NCBI GenBank assembly: GCA_902549785.1
Contig: CACCWT010000004.1
Location: 1-50,372, forward strand
Direction of reading: 5' to 3'
From: an uncultured Pelagibacteraceae bacterium
Lineage (GTDB): Bacteria; Pseudomonadota; Alphaproteobacteria; Pelagibacterales; Pelagibacteraceae
Length of the DNA stretch: 50,372 nucleotides
Below, piece by piece: positions 9,461 to 18,458 of this stretch; position 1 is the stretch's first letter, and each line of letters starts with the position of its first letter. Position numbers and translations under genes: made by a program. The notes under the pieces are model-generated. The model saw only the letters and a list, made by a program, of their open reading frames with translations, did no database searches and had not been told where the DNA came from.

Positions 9461-10624
9461 TTACTTGCTAAAAACCTCAGATTTATCAGTTTTTTCCCAT
9501 GAAAATGATCCATCGCTCTCAGGCACTCTCCCAAAGTGTCCATAAGCTGCTGTTTTTTCATATATAGCTTTATTCAATCCAAGCATTTCTCTAATACCTC
9601 TTGGGCTTAAATCAAAATTCTCTTTGATGAGTTTTTCTACATGCATATTCTTTTCTTCATCATTATCAAACAAGTCTACATATATTGACAGGGGCTTTGA
9701 TACTCCAATTGCGTAAGCTAGTTGAATTAAACATTTATCTGAAATTTTTGATGCAACAATATTTTTTGCTAAATATCTTGATGCATAAGCAGCTGATCTA
9801 TCGACTTTTGTTGGATCTTTACCGGAAAATGCACCTCCTCCATGTGGTGCAGCTCCACCATAAGTATCAACAATAATTTTTCTACCTGTTAAACCACTAT
9901 CCCCGTCAGGTCCACCTATTACAAAATTCCCAGTTGGATTTATGTAAATTTCCTTTTCATTAAGACTTCCCAATAAATTTTTAGGAATAGATCTTTCTAT
10001 GTAAGGCATACAAAGCTCTTTAACTTGCGCTAAGCTAACATCTTTGGAATGTTGGGTAGATATAACTACTGATGTTACAGCTGCAGGCATACCCTCTTTA
10101 TATTCAATAGTAATTTGACTTTTTGAATCTGGTTCTATTCCATTAAGCTTCCCTGATTTTCTATCTTCAGCCATCAATCTTAAAATTTTATGTGAGTAAT
10201 GAATTGGGGCTGGCATTAAAACATCTGTTTCATTACAAGCGTAACCAAACATAATTCCTTGGTCTCCAGCGCCTTCATCTTTATTTCCTGCAGAATCTAC
10301 ACCCATAGCAATATCAGCTGACTGTGAGTGTAAATGAGCCTCAATTTTTGTTTGTTCTTTCCAAGAAAAGCCATCTTGATCGTAGCCTATATCTTTAATA
10401 CAATCTCTCACTTTTGAAATTAGTTCATCCTCTTTAATTTCAGGTCCTCTTACTTCTCCAGCTAATACAACTTTGTTTGTTGTTGTTAAAGTTTCACAAG
10501 CAACTCTTGCTTGGGGCTCTGATGCTAAAAAAGTGTCCACAACCATATCTGAAATTCTGTCACAAACCTTGTCTGGGTGTCCTTCGGACACTGACTCACT
10601 TGTAAATAAGAAATTTTTCTTCAT
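9461..10624 (-). CDS. metK: S-adenosylmethionine synthetase
   Basis: MetK makes S-adenosylmethionine from methionine and ATP. The 387-residue protein has the N-terminal [19 protein letters not shown] signature, the [12 protein letters not shown] loop, and [16 protein letters not shown] near residues 260-280, all typical of the bacterial enzyme. Its start overlaps the lnt stop by 4 bp (ATGA). No SAM riboswitch can be seen upstream, because that region is lnt coding sequence. Confidence 0.97.
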   Translation of the reverse strand: MKKNFLFTSESVSEGHPDKVCDRISDMVVDTFLASEPQARVACETLTTTNKVVLAGEVRGPEIKEDELISKVRDCIKDIGYDQDGFSWKEQTKIEAHLHSQSADIAMGVDSAGNKDEGAGDQGIMFGYACNETDVLMPAPIHYSHKILRLMAEDRKSGKLNGIEPDSKSQITIEYKEGMPAAVTSVVISTQHSKDVSLAQVKELCMPYIERSIPKNLLGSLNEKEIYINPTGNFVIGGPDGDSGLTGRKIIVDTYGGAAPHGGGAFSGKDPTKVDRSAAYASRYLAKNIVASKISDKCLIQLAYAIGVSKPLSIYVDLFDNDEEKNMHVEKLIKENFDLSPRGIREMLGLNKAIYEKTAAYGHFGRVPESDGSFSWEKTDKSEVFSK

Positions 10625-12147
10625 TTATTCTCCCGTAGTTTTAAAAAAAAAATTAAACTAATATAAATGAAGAGAAAATAAAAGAAGATCTTATTACCTT
10701 GTGAACTAAAGATAGTTTTATCAGACTTTTTAAAAGATCTAAATTCAATAAAACCCTTATTAGTGGGTAAAATCTTATCAAATACCTGGCCCTTTGGACT
10801 TATATATGCTGAAATACCATTGTTTGCAGAACGTATAACAGCTTTACCTTCCTCTATTGATCTAAAAATTAAATGAGAATAATGCTGATGAGGACCAATA
10901 GAATTTCCAAACCAACCATCTTCAGATATATTTAAAATAAAATCGTAATTTTTTTCACCTTTATTAATTTTGCCAGAGTAAATTACCTCATAACAAATGA
11001 GTGGTAAAAAGTTATAATTATTCAGCTTAATTAAACCCCTACGATCATCTGCAGAAAATGACTGATAACCTTGTGTAATTTTTTTAAATCCAAAATTTTG
11101 TAATATTTTTTCAAATGGTAAAAATTCTCCGAATGGCACCAATTTATTTTTATAATATTTATCTAAAACTTTTAGCTCATTATTAAGTACTAAAAGAGAA
11201 TTATAAATTTTTTCGTCCTCATAAATATTCATGCCTAAAATAATCTTGTGATTTTTTGAAAAACTATTAGAAAAAAGATTCTTATATTTCATAAGATCCT
11301 CAAAATAAACACTGGAAAGGATACCTTCTGGTAGAATAAATATTGTTTTATTTGATGGATTTGGTTTTGATATATAAATTAATTCTGAGATAAATTCAAC
11401 AGGATCCTCATTTTGAAAAAATCTTTTAATATTTATTTTTGGAGAAATTATTTTAACAGTAAAACCTAAATCTATTTTTTCTTTTAATTCGTATTGTCTT
11501 AGATTTGATTTACCCCAAAAATGATTGACAGAAAAAAGTATAATTGAAAGAAAAAATATAGTTAGCTTTATATTTTTTTTGAGATTAAAAAATAATATAG
11601 TTGGCATTAAAAATACTAAAATTATAATTGAGTTAAAAGCATAAGTTCCTATTATAGAAAGTATTTGGATAAATTCTAAGTAATTAATAAGACTAAAAGA
11701 GATTAAGTTCCAAGGAAAACCTCCAAACATAAAACTTCTTAGATATTCAAATAAAGATAAGGTAGTAGCCAATATTAAAATTGATAAAATATTTTTTTTT
11801 GGTTTTAATAAGGAAAAAACCAAAGTTGAAATTCCATAAAATAATCCTAAAAATAATGGTATTAAAATTAGTGCAAACGGTATCAAAGTTTTAAAAGCAT
11901 CTTCGAATGTAAGAGAATTTGTTAACCAGTATAAATTAGAAATAAAATAACCAAACCCAAATGTCCAGCCAAGATTAAATGAAATAATTTTATTTTTTGA
12001 ATTTAACAACAATACCCACAAGAGTGCTGGATAAGAAAAAAAATTAAGATAAAATAAATTGTAAGGAGGAAGGCTAAAAGAAGATAAAAAACCTAGTGAA
12101 AATACAAATAAGAATAATAAAATTTTATATTTATATAAAAAAGTCAA
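10621..12147 (-). CDS. lnt: apolipoprotein N-acyltransferase
   Basis: Lnt adds the third acyl chain to the N-terminal cysteine of lipoproteins at the inner membrane. The 508-residue protein has about six N-terminal membrane segments, then a nitrilase-fold domain in which the Glu-Lys-Cys triad can be placed: Glu near residue 273 in LPEG, Lys near 334 in KNKLVPFGE, and Cys near 385 in LICYEV. One C-terminal membrane helix follows. The start is TTG; no ATG fits before the conserved N-terminal helix. Lipoprotein substrates are encoded in this window (BON protein, DUF3576 protein, LptE). Confidence 0.93.
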   Translation of the reverse strand: MTFLYKYKILLFLFVFSLGFLSSFSLPPYNLFYLNFFSYPALLWVLLLNSKNKIISFNLGWTFGFGYFISNLYWLTNSLTFEDAFKTLIPFALILIPLFLGLFYGISTLVFSLLKPKKNILSILILATTLSLFEYLRSFMFGGFPWNLISFSLINYLEFIQILSIIGTYAFNSIIILVFLMPTILFFNLKKNIKLTIFFLSIILFSVNHFWGKSNLRQYELKEKIDLGFTVKIISPKINIKRFFQNEDPVEFISELIYISKPNPSNKTIFILPEGILSSVYFEDLMKYKNLFSNSFSKNHKIILGMNIYEDEKIYNSLLVLNNELKVLDKYYKNKLVPFGEFLPFEKILQNFGFKKITQGYQSFSADDRRGLIKLNNYNFLPLICYEVIYSGKINKGEKNYDFILNISEDGWFGNSIGPHQHYSHLIFRSIEEGKAVIRSANNGISAYISPKGQVFDKILPTNKGFIEFRSFKKSDKTIFSSQGNKIFFYFLFIYISLIFFLKLRENK

Positions 12148-12152
12148 TTTTC

Positions 12153-12590
12153 TTAGTGAAAATATTTCAAGATTAATTTTTCTTTTTTAAACATTTTTTT
12201 AAAATCTTTATATTTCTTGTGATCATAGCCAATTAAGTGAAGATAGCCATGTATCCACAATTTATCAAACTCCATAAAAAAATTCGTTTTTTTTGATCTC
12301 TCTTTAATAATTTCAAAACTAATTGCTATGTCGCCCACATATATTTTTTTTTTGTTTTTTATTTTGGTTGGAAATGACAGAACATCTGTAATTTTGTTCT
12401 TTTTTCTAAATTGATGATTCAATTTTTTCATTTCTTTATTATTTGATAAAAGTATTGAGAATTCATGGTTTTTTCTCTTAAATGAAGGCGCTTTAGACAA
12501 CTTATTAAGTCTTTTTTTTAAATAGTCATTTGGTTTTATTAAAAATCTTTTCCAATTTGAATGACCAGATATTACATTGGCCTTTATCAT
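12153..12590 (-). CDS. ybeY: endoribonuclease YbeY
   Basis: YbeY is a single-strand endoribonuclease involved in 16S rRNA 3' end maturation and ribosome quality control. The 145-residue protein carries the metal-binding motif HGYLHLIGYDH with His114, His118 and His124. The TDVLSFP segment upstream is also conserved. Its ATG overlaps the phoH stop by 4 bp; the phoH-ybeY pairing is widespread. Confidence 0.94.
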   Translation of the reverse strand: MIKANVISGHSNWKRFLIKPNDYLKKRLNKLSKAPSFKRKNHEFSILLSNNKEMKKLNHQFRKKNKITDVLSFPTKIKNKKKIYVGDIAISFEIIKERSKKTNFFMEFDKLWIHGYLHLIGYDHKKYKDFKKMFKKEKLILKYFH

Positions 12591-13594
12591 CTGTCAGAAA
12601 TTTGATCGGAATATGCCTTAACTATTTTAGATACAAGAGGATGCCTGACCACATCTTTGTGATCAAAATCAACTACCGAAATTTCATTCAAATGTCCGAG
12701 TAATTTTTTTGATCTATTTAGGCCTGATTGCGATTTATTAGGTAGATCAATTTGTGACGGATCTCCATTAATTACAATCTTTGAATTTTCTCCTATTCTA
12801 GTTAAGAACATTTTTATTTGAGTGTCAGTTGCGTTTTGTGCTTCATCAAGAATTGCAAATGAATTTTTTAAAGTCCTACCTCTCATGAATGCTAGAGGAG
12901 CTATTTCTATATCGCCCACTTCAATTTTTTTTTGTATCTTTTCAAAATCTAATAAATCGTACAAAGAATCATACAATGGTCTTAGGTATGGATCTACTTT
13001 CTCTCTCATATCTCCAGGTAAAAATCCAAGTCTTTCTCCAGCCTCAACAGCAGGTCTAGATAAAATAATTCTTTCTATTTTTTTATCCAATAACATTGTT
13101 AGTGCTACAGCAACTGCTAAAAAAGTTTTACCAGTTCCAGCTGGACCAGCTGAAATAATTATGTCTGATTCCTTTAGCGCTCTAACATAATCTTTCTGTC
13201 TCTCAGACCTTGGTATTACAGATTTTTTTGGAGTTTTAATTATATATTCTACTTTTTTTTCAGAATTATTTTTTTCATTTATGATAAATTCATTTATAGA
13301 AGAAATTATATCTTTTTTTTCAATTGTTCCATTATTTAAAAATTGATCAGACAAAAATTGTATAGCATTTTTGATTAAATTATTTTTTTCTGGATCACTT
13401 TTTACTAAAATAGAATTACCTCTTGAATACAAGCTAGTTTTTGTGATTTTCTCTAATTCTTTTAAGTTAGTATTAAACTCACCTGCTACACCAAGTAATA
13501 AATCATTATTCTGAAATATTATACTTAAAGTATTATTTTCAGAATAAACATATTTTAATTCTGATATAATATTTTTCTTGGTTATATTTTTCAA
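12587..13594 (-). CDS. phoH: PhoH-family ATPase (YbeZ type)
   Basis: PhoH-like P-loop ATPases of this type associate with YbeY and rRNA metabolism and are probable RNA helicases. The 335-residue product has an N-terminal domain (NDLLLGVAGEFNTNL), Walker A GPAGTGKT at 150-157 and Walker B with FAILDEAQNA near 245. The start appears to be TTG, two bases after the miaB stop; no ATG precedes the conserved N-terminal domain, so translation probably depends on coupling to miaB. Confidence 0.93.
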   Translation of the reverse strand: MKNITKKNIISELKYVYSENNTLSIIFQNNDLLLGVAGEFNTNLKELEKITKTSLYSRGNSILVKSDPEKNNLIKNAIQFLSDQFLNNGTIEKKDIISSINEFIINEKNNSEKKVEYIIKTPKKSVIPRSERQKDYVRALKESDIIISAGPAGTGKTFLAVAVALTMLLDKKIERIILSRPAVEAGERLGFLPGDMREKVDPYLRPLYDSLYDLLDFEKIQKKIEVGDIEIAPLAFMRGRTLKNSFAILDEAQNATDTQIKMFLTRIGENSKIVINGDPSQIDLPNKSQSGLNRSKKLLGHLNEISVVDFDHKDVVRHPLVSKIVKAYSDQISDR

Positions 13595-13595
13595 T

Positions 13596-14930
13596 TTAGG
13601 CAGCTTTCATTTTTTTATCTAGTACGCCAAATAATGTGTTTTGGTTACTTTTTTGAATTTTTACTTTTACAACTTTTCCAATATTACTCTCATCTCCGTG
13701 AAAAATTACAGGTGAAATATATTTATTTCTTCCAAATAATTTATTTTGTTTTTCCATTTTATTTTCAACCAGTACTTCAATTGCATCATTTTCCAAAGAT
13801 TTATTAAGTTCAATTTGATTATTAAATAATTCCTCTTGAATTAACGTCAATCTTTCTTTAGCAACATTTTTATTAATCAATTCTAATTTTGAAGCTTTTG
13901 TTCCAGGTCTTGGACTAAAAATGAAAGAAAATGAATTAATAAATTTTATTTTCTTTATCAGATTAAATGTATCCTCAAAATCCTTTTGGGTTTCACCAGG
14001 ATAACCAATTATAAAATCGCTAGAAAATTCTATCTCCAAATTGATTTTCTTTAATCTTTCGTAAACTTTTAAATAATCATCGACCGTATGTTTTCTATTC
14101 ATTAACTCCAAAATCTTATCAGAACCACTTTGAATAGGTAAGTGAACAAAAGGCATTAATTTTTTACTATACGAATAACAATCAATTAAATCATCAGTCA
14201 TATCTCTAGGGTGCGATGTCGTATATCTTATTCTCTCCAATTCTGAAAACTGATCTAGATATTTTATAAGATGAGAGACTCTAAATTCTTTAGAATTTTT
14301 TTTATATGAATAAGCATTAACATTTTGACCAAGTAATGTGATTTCTTTAGCACCATTTTCTAATAATTGCTCAGCCTCAGATATAATTTTATCAAATGGT
14401 CTGGAATATTCAGGTCCTCTTGTGTAGGGCACTACACAAAAATGGCAAAACTTATCGCATCCCTCTTGAATAGTTAAGAAAGCTGATATTTTACTATTAT
14501 TATTTTTTATTTGATCAAAATATCCAAACTTTGAAATAGTATCAAACTCTGTTTCTTCTTGCTTTAAACTTACAATGTGATTTTTTAATAGGTCATTAAC
14601 TTTATGATAAGACTGAGGTCCTAATACAATATCTATGAATGGCTCTCTCTTCACCATTTCTTCATTTTCAGCTTGTGCAACACATCCTGCAATGATCATT
14701 ATTGGTTTTTTTTTATCTCTATATAATTTTTTAACTCTACCAATTTCGTGATAAACTTTTTCTTTGGCTTTATCACGTATATGACATGTATTTAAAACAT
14801 AACAATCTGCATTGGATTGGTTTGTTGTCTTTACATAGCCTAACTTGCTAACAGAGTCATAGATTCTATTAGAATCATATTCATTCATTTGACAACCAAA
14901 AGTTTTTATGAAGATTTTTCCATTTACCAT
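13596..14930 (-). CDS. miaB: tRNA-2-methylthio-N6-dimethylallyladenosine synthase
   Basis: MiaB is a radical SAM methylthiotransferase that modifies A37 of tRNAs reading UNN codons. The 444-residue protein binds two iron-sulfur clusters: the N-terminal cluster uses Cys13, Cys49 and Cys83 (FGCQMNEYDS, NTCHIRDKA, AGCVAQAE), and the radical SAM cluster uses Cys158, Cys162 and Cys165 (EGCDKFCHFC). A TRAM domain forms the C-terminus. The miaB-phoH-ybeY-lnt order is the standard alphaproteobacterial arrangement, here without corC. Confidence 0.96.
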   Translation of the reverse strand: MVNGKIFIKTFGCQMNEYDSNRIYDSVSKLGYVKTTNQSNADCYVLNTCHIRDKAKEKVYHEIGRVKKLYRDKKKPIMIIAGCVAQAENEEMVKREPFIDIVLGPQSYHKVNDLLKNHIVSLKQEETEFDTISKFGYFDQIKNNNSKISAFLTIQEGCDKFCHFCVVPYTRGPEYSRPFDKIISEAEQLLENGAKEITLLGQNVNAYSYKKNSKEFRVSHLIKYLDQFSELERIRYTTSHPRDMTDDLIDCYSYSKKLMPFVHLPIQSGSDKILELMNRKHTVDDYLKVYERLKKINLEIEFSSDFIIGYPGETQKDFEDTFNLIKKIKFINSFSFIFSPRPGTKASKLELINKNVAKERLTLIQEELFNNQIELNKSLENDAIEVLVENKMEKQNKLFGRNKYISPVIFHGDESNIGKVVKVKIQKSNQNTLFGVLDKKMKAA

Positions 14931-14963
14931 ATATTAATTTTTAAAAAAACTCTGAAATTCTTT

Positions 14964-15392
14964 TCATTTATTTTTTTTAATTCCATAAAGCTCTAATTTG
15001 TGATCTACCAAGTTATATCCATACTTTTCAGCAACTTTTTTTTGTAATTTTTCTATTTCTTCGTCAACAAACTCAATAATTTCTCCAGATTTAATATCAA
15101 TAAGATGATCGTGATGACTTTCAACTAACGTCTCGTATCTTGCTTTTCCACCTTTGAAATCGTGCTTAGTAAGTATTCCTGACTCTTCAAATAGCTTCAC
15201 TGTTCTATAAACTGTAGCAATACTAATTTTTGAGTCTAGCTTAGATACTCTTTGGTATAATTCATCAACATCTGGATGATCAGACTCACCATAAACTTTT
15301 TTTGACTCAGATAAAACTTTAGCAATTATTTTTCTCTGATCAGTAAGTTTAACGCCTTTCTTTTGGCAAATTTGCTCAATAGTTTCAGACAT
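14964..15392 (-). CDS. fur: Fur-family metalloregulator
   Basis: A Fur-superfamily repressor of 142 residues: an N-terminal winged helix with SIATVYRTVKLFEESG (recognition helix about 57-70) and a dimerisation domain with the metal-binding ESHHDHLIDIKSGEIIEF (His93, His94, His96). The protein has a single cysteine (Cys9) and lacks the C-terminal CxxC structural zinc site found in many Fur proteins. The location between tsaB and miaB is the conserved fur/mur position of alphaproteobacteria, so it may respond to iron or manganese; the sequence alone does not decide. Confidence 0.88.
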   Translation of the reverse strand: MSETIEQICQKKGVKLTDQRKIIAKVLSESKKVYGESDHPDVDELYQRVSKLDSKISIATVYRTVKLFEESGILTKHDFKGGKARYETLVESHHDHLIDIKSGEIIEFVDEEIEKLQKKVAEKYGYNLVDHKLELYGIKKNK

Positions 15393-15400
15393 AATTTATT

Positions 15401-15769
15401 CTAACTCGAATATATAGGTTTTATCAAACTTTTATTTTTACCTAATTTAATTAAATTTTTGTAATTCCTATTAATTAAATCCTGAGATTTAAAACCAATT
15501 AAAACAGCACTATTTACTAATGAAATAGCTTTAGCTACTGATAAAGAAATCCTAAGACTGGTAAATTTACCAGGCCCTAAATTGACGAAAATTCTTTCAA
15601 TATCACTTACCTTCAACTTTTTTTTGTTTAAAAATTTAATAATTAATTCCATAAACTTATCAAAGTTTTCTCTACTGTTTATATGTCTGCTAGTATATGA
15701 TTGTTTATCAGCAATGATCACAAAAACAATTTTATCATTAGCCGCATCAATTATTAAATTTATCTTCAT
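15401..15769 (-). CDS. tsaB: short TsaB-like protein (t6A37 tRNA modification)
   Basis: TsaB partners TsaD and TsaE to form N6-threonylcarbamoyl-adenosine at tRNA position 37. This product has only 122 residues against 231 in E. coli. It retains the N-terminal ASKHA half: the opening LIIDAANDKIVFVI, the HINSRENFDKFMELI helix and the GPGKFTSLRISLSVAKAIS loop. The C-terminal half is missing and there is no room for it, because fur starts 8 bp downstream. The kept half is the one that contacts TsaD in characterised complexes. Its 5' end overlaps the divergent deacetylase gene by 56 bp. The rimI gene often found next to it is absent. Confidence 0.78.
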   Translation of the reverse strand: MKINLIIDAANDKIVFVIIADKQSYTSRHINSRENFDKFMELIIKFLNKKKLKVSDIERIFVNLGPGKFTSLRISLSVAKAISLVNSAVLIGFKSQDLINRNYKNLIKLGKNKSLIKPIYSS

Positions 15770-16766
15770 TTATTTATTTTTTTTAAATGCTTATGCAGAA
15801 ACTGTAAACAAAAAATATGAACCTGAAGAAAAGGGAATTTTGGCTTTGATGTATCATAGATTTGAAGAAAATAAGTATCCCTCAACTAATATAAAAATTG
15901 ATGTATTCAAAAAACATCTAAATATTATTAGGGAAAATAATTTTTCTATTTTAAATCCAAAAAACTTTGAATTAGAATTTAACAAGGTAAGCAAAGAGAA
16001 AAAAATTTTAATCACAATCGATGATGCATTTTCTTCTTTTTATTTGAATGCATGGCCAATACTTAAAAAAGACAAAATTCCATTTATTTTATTTGTCTCA
16101 ACTGAATCAGTTGGTAAAAAAGGCTATATGAATTGGGATGAAATTTTAGAGATATCAAAAGAAGATTTCGTATTTATTGGAAATCACTCTCATTCACATG
16201 AATACTTGGTAAAATATAATTTTGAAAAATTTGAAGAAGATATTATTAAATCTATAAAAATATTTGAAAATAAACTTGGCTATAATTCTAAGTTTTTTTC
16301 ATATCCTTTTGGGGAATACACTTTAGAGCAAAAAAACTACATCACTAAGAATTTTGATTACGCTTTTGGCCAACATTCAGGTGTTATAGATTTAAATAAA
16401 GATAAATATGAATTACCTAGATTTCCAATAAATGAAAAATATGGAGATTTAGAAAGATTTAATTTTTTAATAAATCTTCTTCCAATTCAGTATAAAGATA
16501 TAATTCCAGAAGAAAAATTTTTATTAGATACTAATAATCCACCAGAGCTAGTAATAGAATTTTTTAAGGATCAGCCTAAGATTGATAAAATAAATTGCTT
16601 TTCAAATGAAGGTGGCGAATGGAAAAATTCTAAACTTAAATATAAAGAAAATAAAATTGAAGTTATTTTTATGGAAAAATTTTTACCAAGAAGAGGGAGA
16701 ATTAATTGTTCAATGCAAGACAAAGATGGATGGAGATGGTTTGGAAGCCAGTTTACTTTAAATTAA
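15714..16766 (+). CDS. secreted polysaccharide deacetylase-like protein
   Basis: A NodB-homology carbohydrate esterase-like protein. From the chosen ATG it has 350 residues: a signal peptide ending near NAYA, then LALMYHRF, the catalytic TIDDA motif (Asp near 102-103), the metal-binding NHSHSHEY (about 156-162) and SYPFGEY. A C-terminal region of about 90 residues is not recognised. The target could be peptidoglycan or another N-acetylated glycan. The frame is open further upstream, but the ATG at 15714 gives a proper signal peptide; even so the gene overlaps the divergent tsaB by 56 bp. Its 3' end overlaps the converging glucosaminidase gene by 9 bp. Confidence 0.82.
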   Translation: MITKTILSLAASIIKFIFIYLFFLNAYAETVNKKYEPEEKGILALMYHRFEENKYPSTNIKIDVFKKHLNIIRENNFSILNPKNFELEFNKVSKEKKILITIDDAFSSFYLNAWPILKKDKIPFILFVSTESVGKKGYMNWDEILEISKEDFVFIGNHSHSHEYLVKYNFEKFEEDIIKSIKIFENKLGYNSKFFSYPFGEYTLEQKNYITKNFDYAFGQHSGVIDLNKDKYELPRFPINEKYGDLERFNFLINLLPIQYKDIIPEEKFLLDTNNPPELVIEFFKDQPKIDKINCFSNEGGEWKNSKLKYKENKIEVIFMEKFLPRRGRINCSMQDKDGWRWFGSQFTLN

Positions 16767-17840
16767 GTTTTTCATTTTTAAACTTGTCGGTAAAATATCT
16801 ACATCATCAAAATCCGTTAAAGAATTCTGATTAATAATTTTTTTAAGAATTTCGGTATATTCTTTTCCTGTTTCAGCATATTTTTCTAAAAATTTAACAA
16901 GTTTCAAACTATCTAATTTTTGATCATTATCTCTTTGAATAGCTCTTTCAATTCTAAATTCTTTATAACTAGAATGTGTATTTAAGTTTCTTTGATAGGC
17001 TCTTACTGAAGCTTTTAAAATTTTAAACTTTGCGACTTTATGTTTTTGATCTTTTTCGACTTCTAAAGGCTTTATACCTTCACCTGACCATGTCCATTGT
17101 CCAAATAATGCATTGCCTTCTTGCGCAAACCTCGAGCTTCCCCAACCAGTTTCTTTTGCTGCTTGTGCTATTGCGAGTGAAACTGGAATTTCATCCATTC
17201 TTATTTTAAGTTCTGTTAAATCATTATTATTTACACCATACTGTTTAAATTTCAGTTCAAGCCAAGCTTTTTCAATTGTCGAGGTATTACTTTTATTTAA
17301 AATTTCAAAAAGTTTTTTTCGATCAAATCTTATTTTGAGGTTTTCCTCAATAATCAATGGTAATACAATTTTAATAAATAGTTTTTTTCTTTTTTTTGGG
17401 CTTTCGATATTTTTTAGTTCTTTAGGAAGTTTTGTTAATTGATTTCCTGCATTAACTAACTTAGTTTTTTTAACAGTATCAAGATCATATCCATTATCTT
17501 TAAATAATTCCTCAATTGTTGAGGCACTTAGCCTTTGAGGGTCCTCATCTTCTTCATTCTTTCCAAAAACATCAATATCTTCAAAGATATTCCATGAATA
17601 TCTGTCTTTAATTGAGTCTTTAATTATTTTATTTTTTTTTTTCTGTTTGTCTAATATTTCATCAAAATTTTGTTTTGAAGAATTAAAAACAACTTCGTTT
17701 GATTTTAAATTAATTTTCATAAAACTGATTAAGTTGGGTAAAACTGAGAATATAAGGATTACAACTAGACTTGTTAATAAAGTTTTAAAAAAATTTAAAT
17801 TACTATTATCTTGTTTTTTTTTTAAATTTTTTTTTTTCAT
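16758..17840 (-). CDS. membrane-anchored Bax-type glucosaminidase
   Basis: A 360-residue protein with a basic N-terminus, one membrane segment (about 20-41), a charged linker, and a C-terminal glucosaminidase domain like E. coli Bax and GH73 enzymes. The signature AIAQAAKETGWGSSRFAQEGNALFG is clear, with the likely catalytic Glu near residue 229, followed by KFKILKASVRAYQRNLNTH. It should cut the glycan strands of peptidoglycan on the periplasmic side of the inner membrane. Together with the neighbouring deacetylase it forms a small wall-modification pair inserted between nfuA and tsaB. Confidence 0.85.
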   Translation of the reverse strand: MKKKNLKKKQDNSNLNFFKTLLTSLVVILIFSVLPNLISFMKINLKSNEVVFNSSKQNFDEILDKQKKKNKIIKDSIKDRYSWNIFEDIDVFGKNEEDEDPQRLSASTIEELFKDNGYDLDTVKKTKLVNAGNQLTKLPKELKNIESPKKRKKLFIKIVLPLIIEENLKIRFDRKKLFEILNKSNTSTIEKAWLELKFKQYGVNNNDLTELKIRMDEIPVSLAIAQAAKETGWGSSRFAQEGNALFGQWTWSGEGIKPLEVEKDQKHKVAKFKILKASVRAYQRNLNTHSSYKEFRIERAIQRDNDQKLDSLKLVKFLEKYAETGKEYTEILKKIINQNSLTDFDDVDILPTSLKMKNLI

Positions 17841-17876
17841 GTATCTTTTAAATTCTTATAATTGATAAAAAAGATA

Positions 17877-18419
17877 TTATACAGCTAAAACTTCTTTAAC
17901 TTCTGGGATATAATGACAAAGAAGATTTTGGACACCTTGTTTTAAAGTTAAGGTTGAAGACGGGCATCCTGAACAGCTACCTTTTAACATAACTGTAACT
18001 TTTCCATCTTTAAATTTCTTAAATGTAATATCACCTCCATCTCTTGCAACAGCTGGCCTAATTTTAGTCTCTAAAATTTTTATTATTTTTTTCTCAATTT
18101 CACTGTAATCGTTATTTTGCTGTAATTCTGTCTTTTTATTAATGATAAATTCATGACCTTCATCATAGTATTCATTAAGATGTGAAATCACTATATGCTT
18201 AATATTTTCCCATTTTTCATCTTGGTTTTTATTAATTGATATAAAATCTTCACTTAAAAATATTCCTGTAACACCATTTATCGATAGAATATTTTTTAAT
18301 ATTGGAATTTCTGTTTGGTTCTCATTTAAGAATTCATAAGGTCCATCATTTGACACTTTTTTACCTGGTAAAAATTTTAGAGAATTCGGGTTTGGTGTTT
18401 CTTGTGTTTGTATAAACAT
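17877..18419 (-). CDS. nfuA: NifU-domain iron-sulfur carrier protein
   Basis: A 180-residue Fe-S scaffold or carrier. The N-terminal Nfu_N domain starts QTQETPNPNSLKFLPG, and the C-terminal NifU domain carries the cluster-binding CSGC pair (Cys149, Cys152) in KGSCSGCPSSTLTLKQG. This domain order is the alphaproteobacterial and mitochondrial NFU1 type. It probably delivers 4Fe-4S clusters to apo-enzymes; two Fe-S proteins are encoded nearby (MiaB, endonuclease III). It lies in the conserved order murJ-trpS-nfuA. Confidence 0.92.
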   Translation of the reverse strand: MFIQTQETPNPNSLKFLPGKKVSNDGPYEFLNENQTEIPILKNILSINGVTGIFLSEDFISINKNQDEKWENIKHIVISHLNEYYDEGHEFIINKKTELQQNNDYSEIEKKIIKILETKIRPAVARDGGDITFKKFKDGKVTVMLKGSCSGCPSSTLTLKQGVQNLLCHYIPEVKEVLAV

Positions 18420-18458
18420 AACGTTTTTATATCTATTAATTCTGAAATTTAAAGAATT

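Noticed and set aside
9403..9463. Possible riboswitch in the metK-nusA gap, since SAM riboswitches are known in this group.
   Set aside because: The region is downstream of metK, too short and without a recognisable SAM-II or SAM-V pattern; a promoter plus terminator explains it better.
12241..12265. TATCCACA in ybeY resembles a DnaA box.
   Set aside because: It is a single imperfect copy within coding sequence for the conserved HGYLHL motif, with no cluster of boxes.
15582..15713. Longer N-terminus for the deacetylase starting at 15582.
   Set aside because: It would add 44 residues before a normal signal peptide and lie entirely antisense to tsaB.
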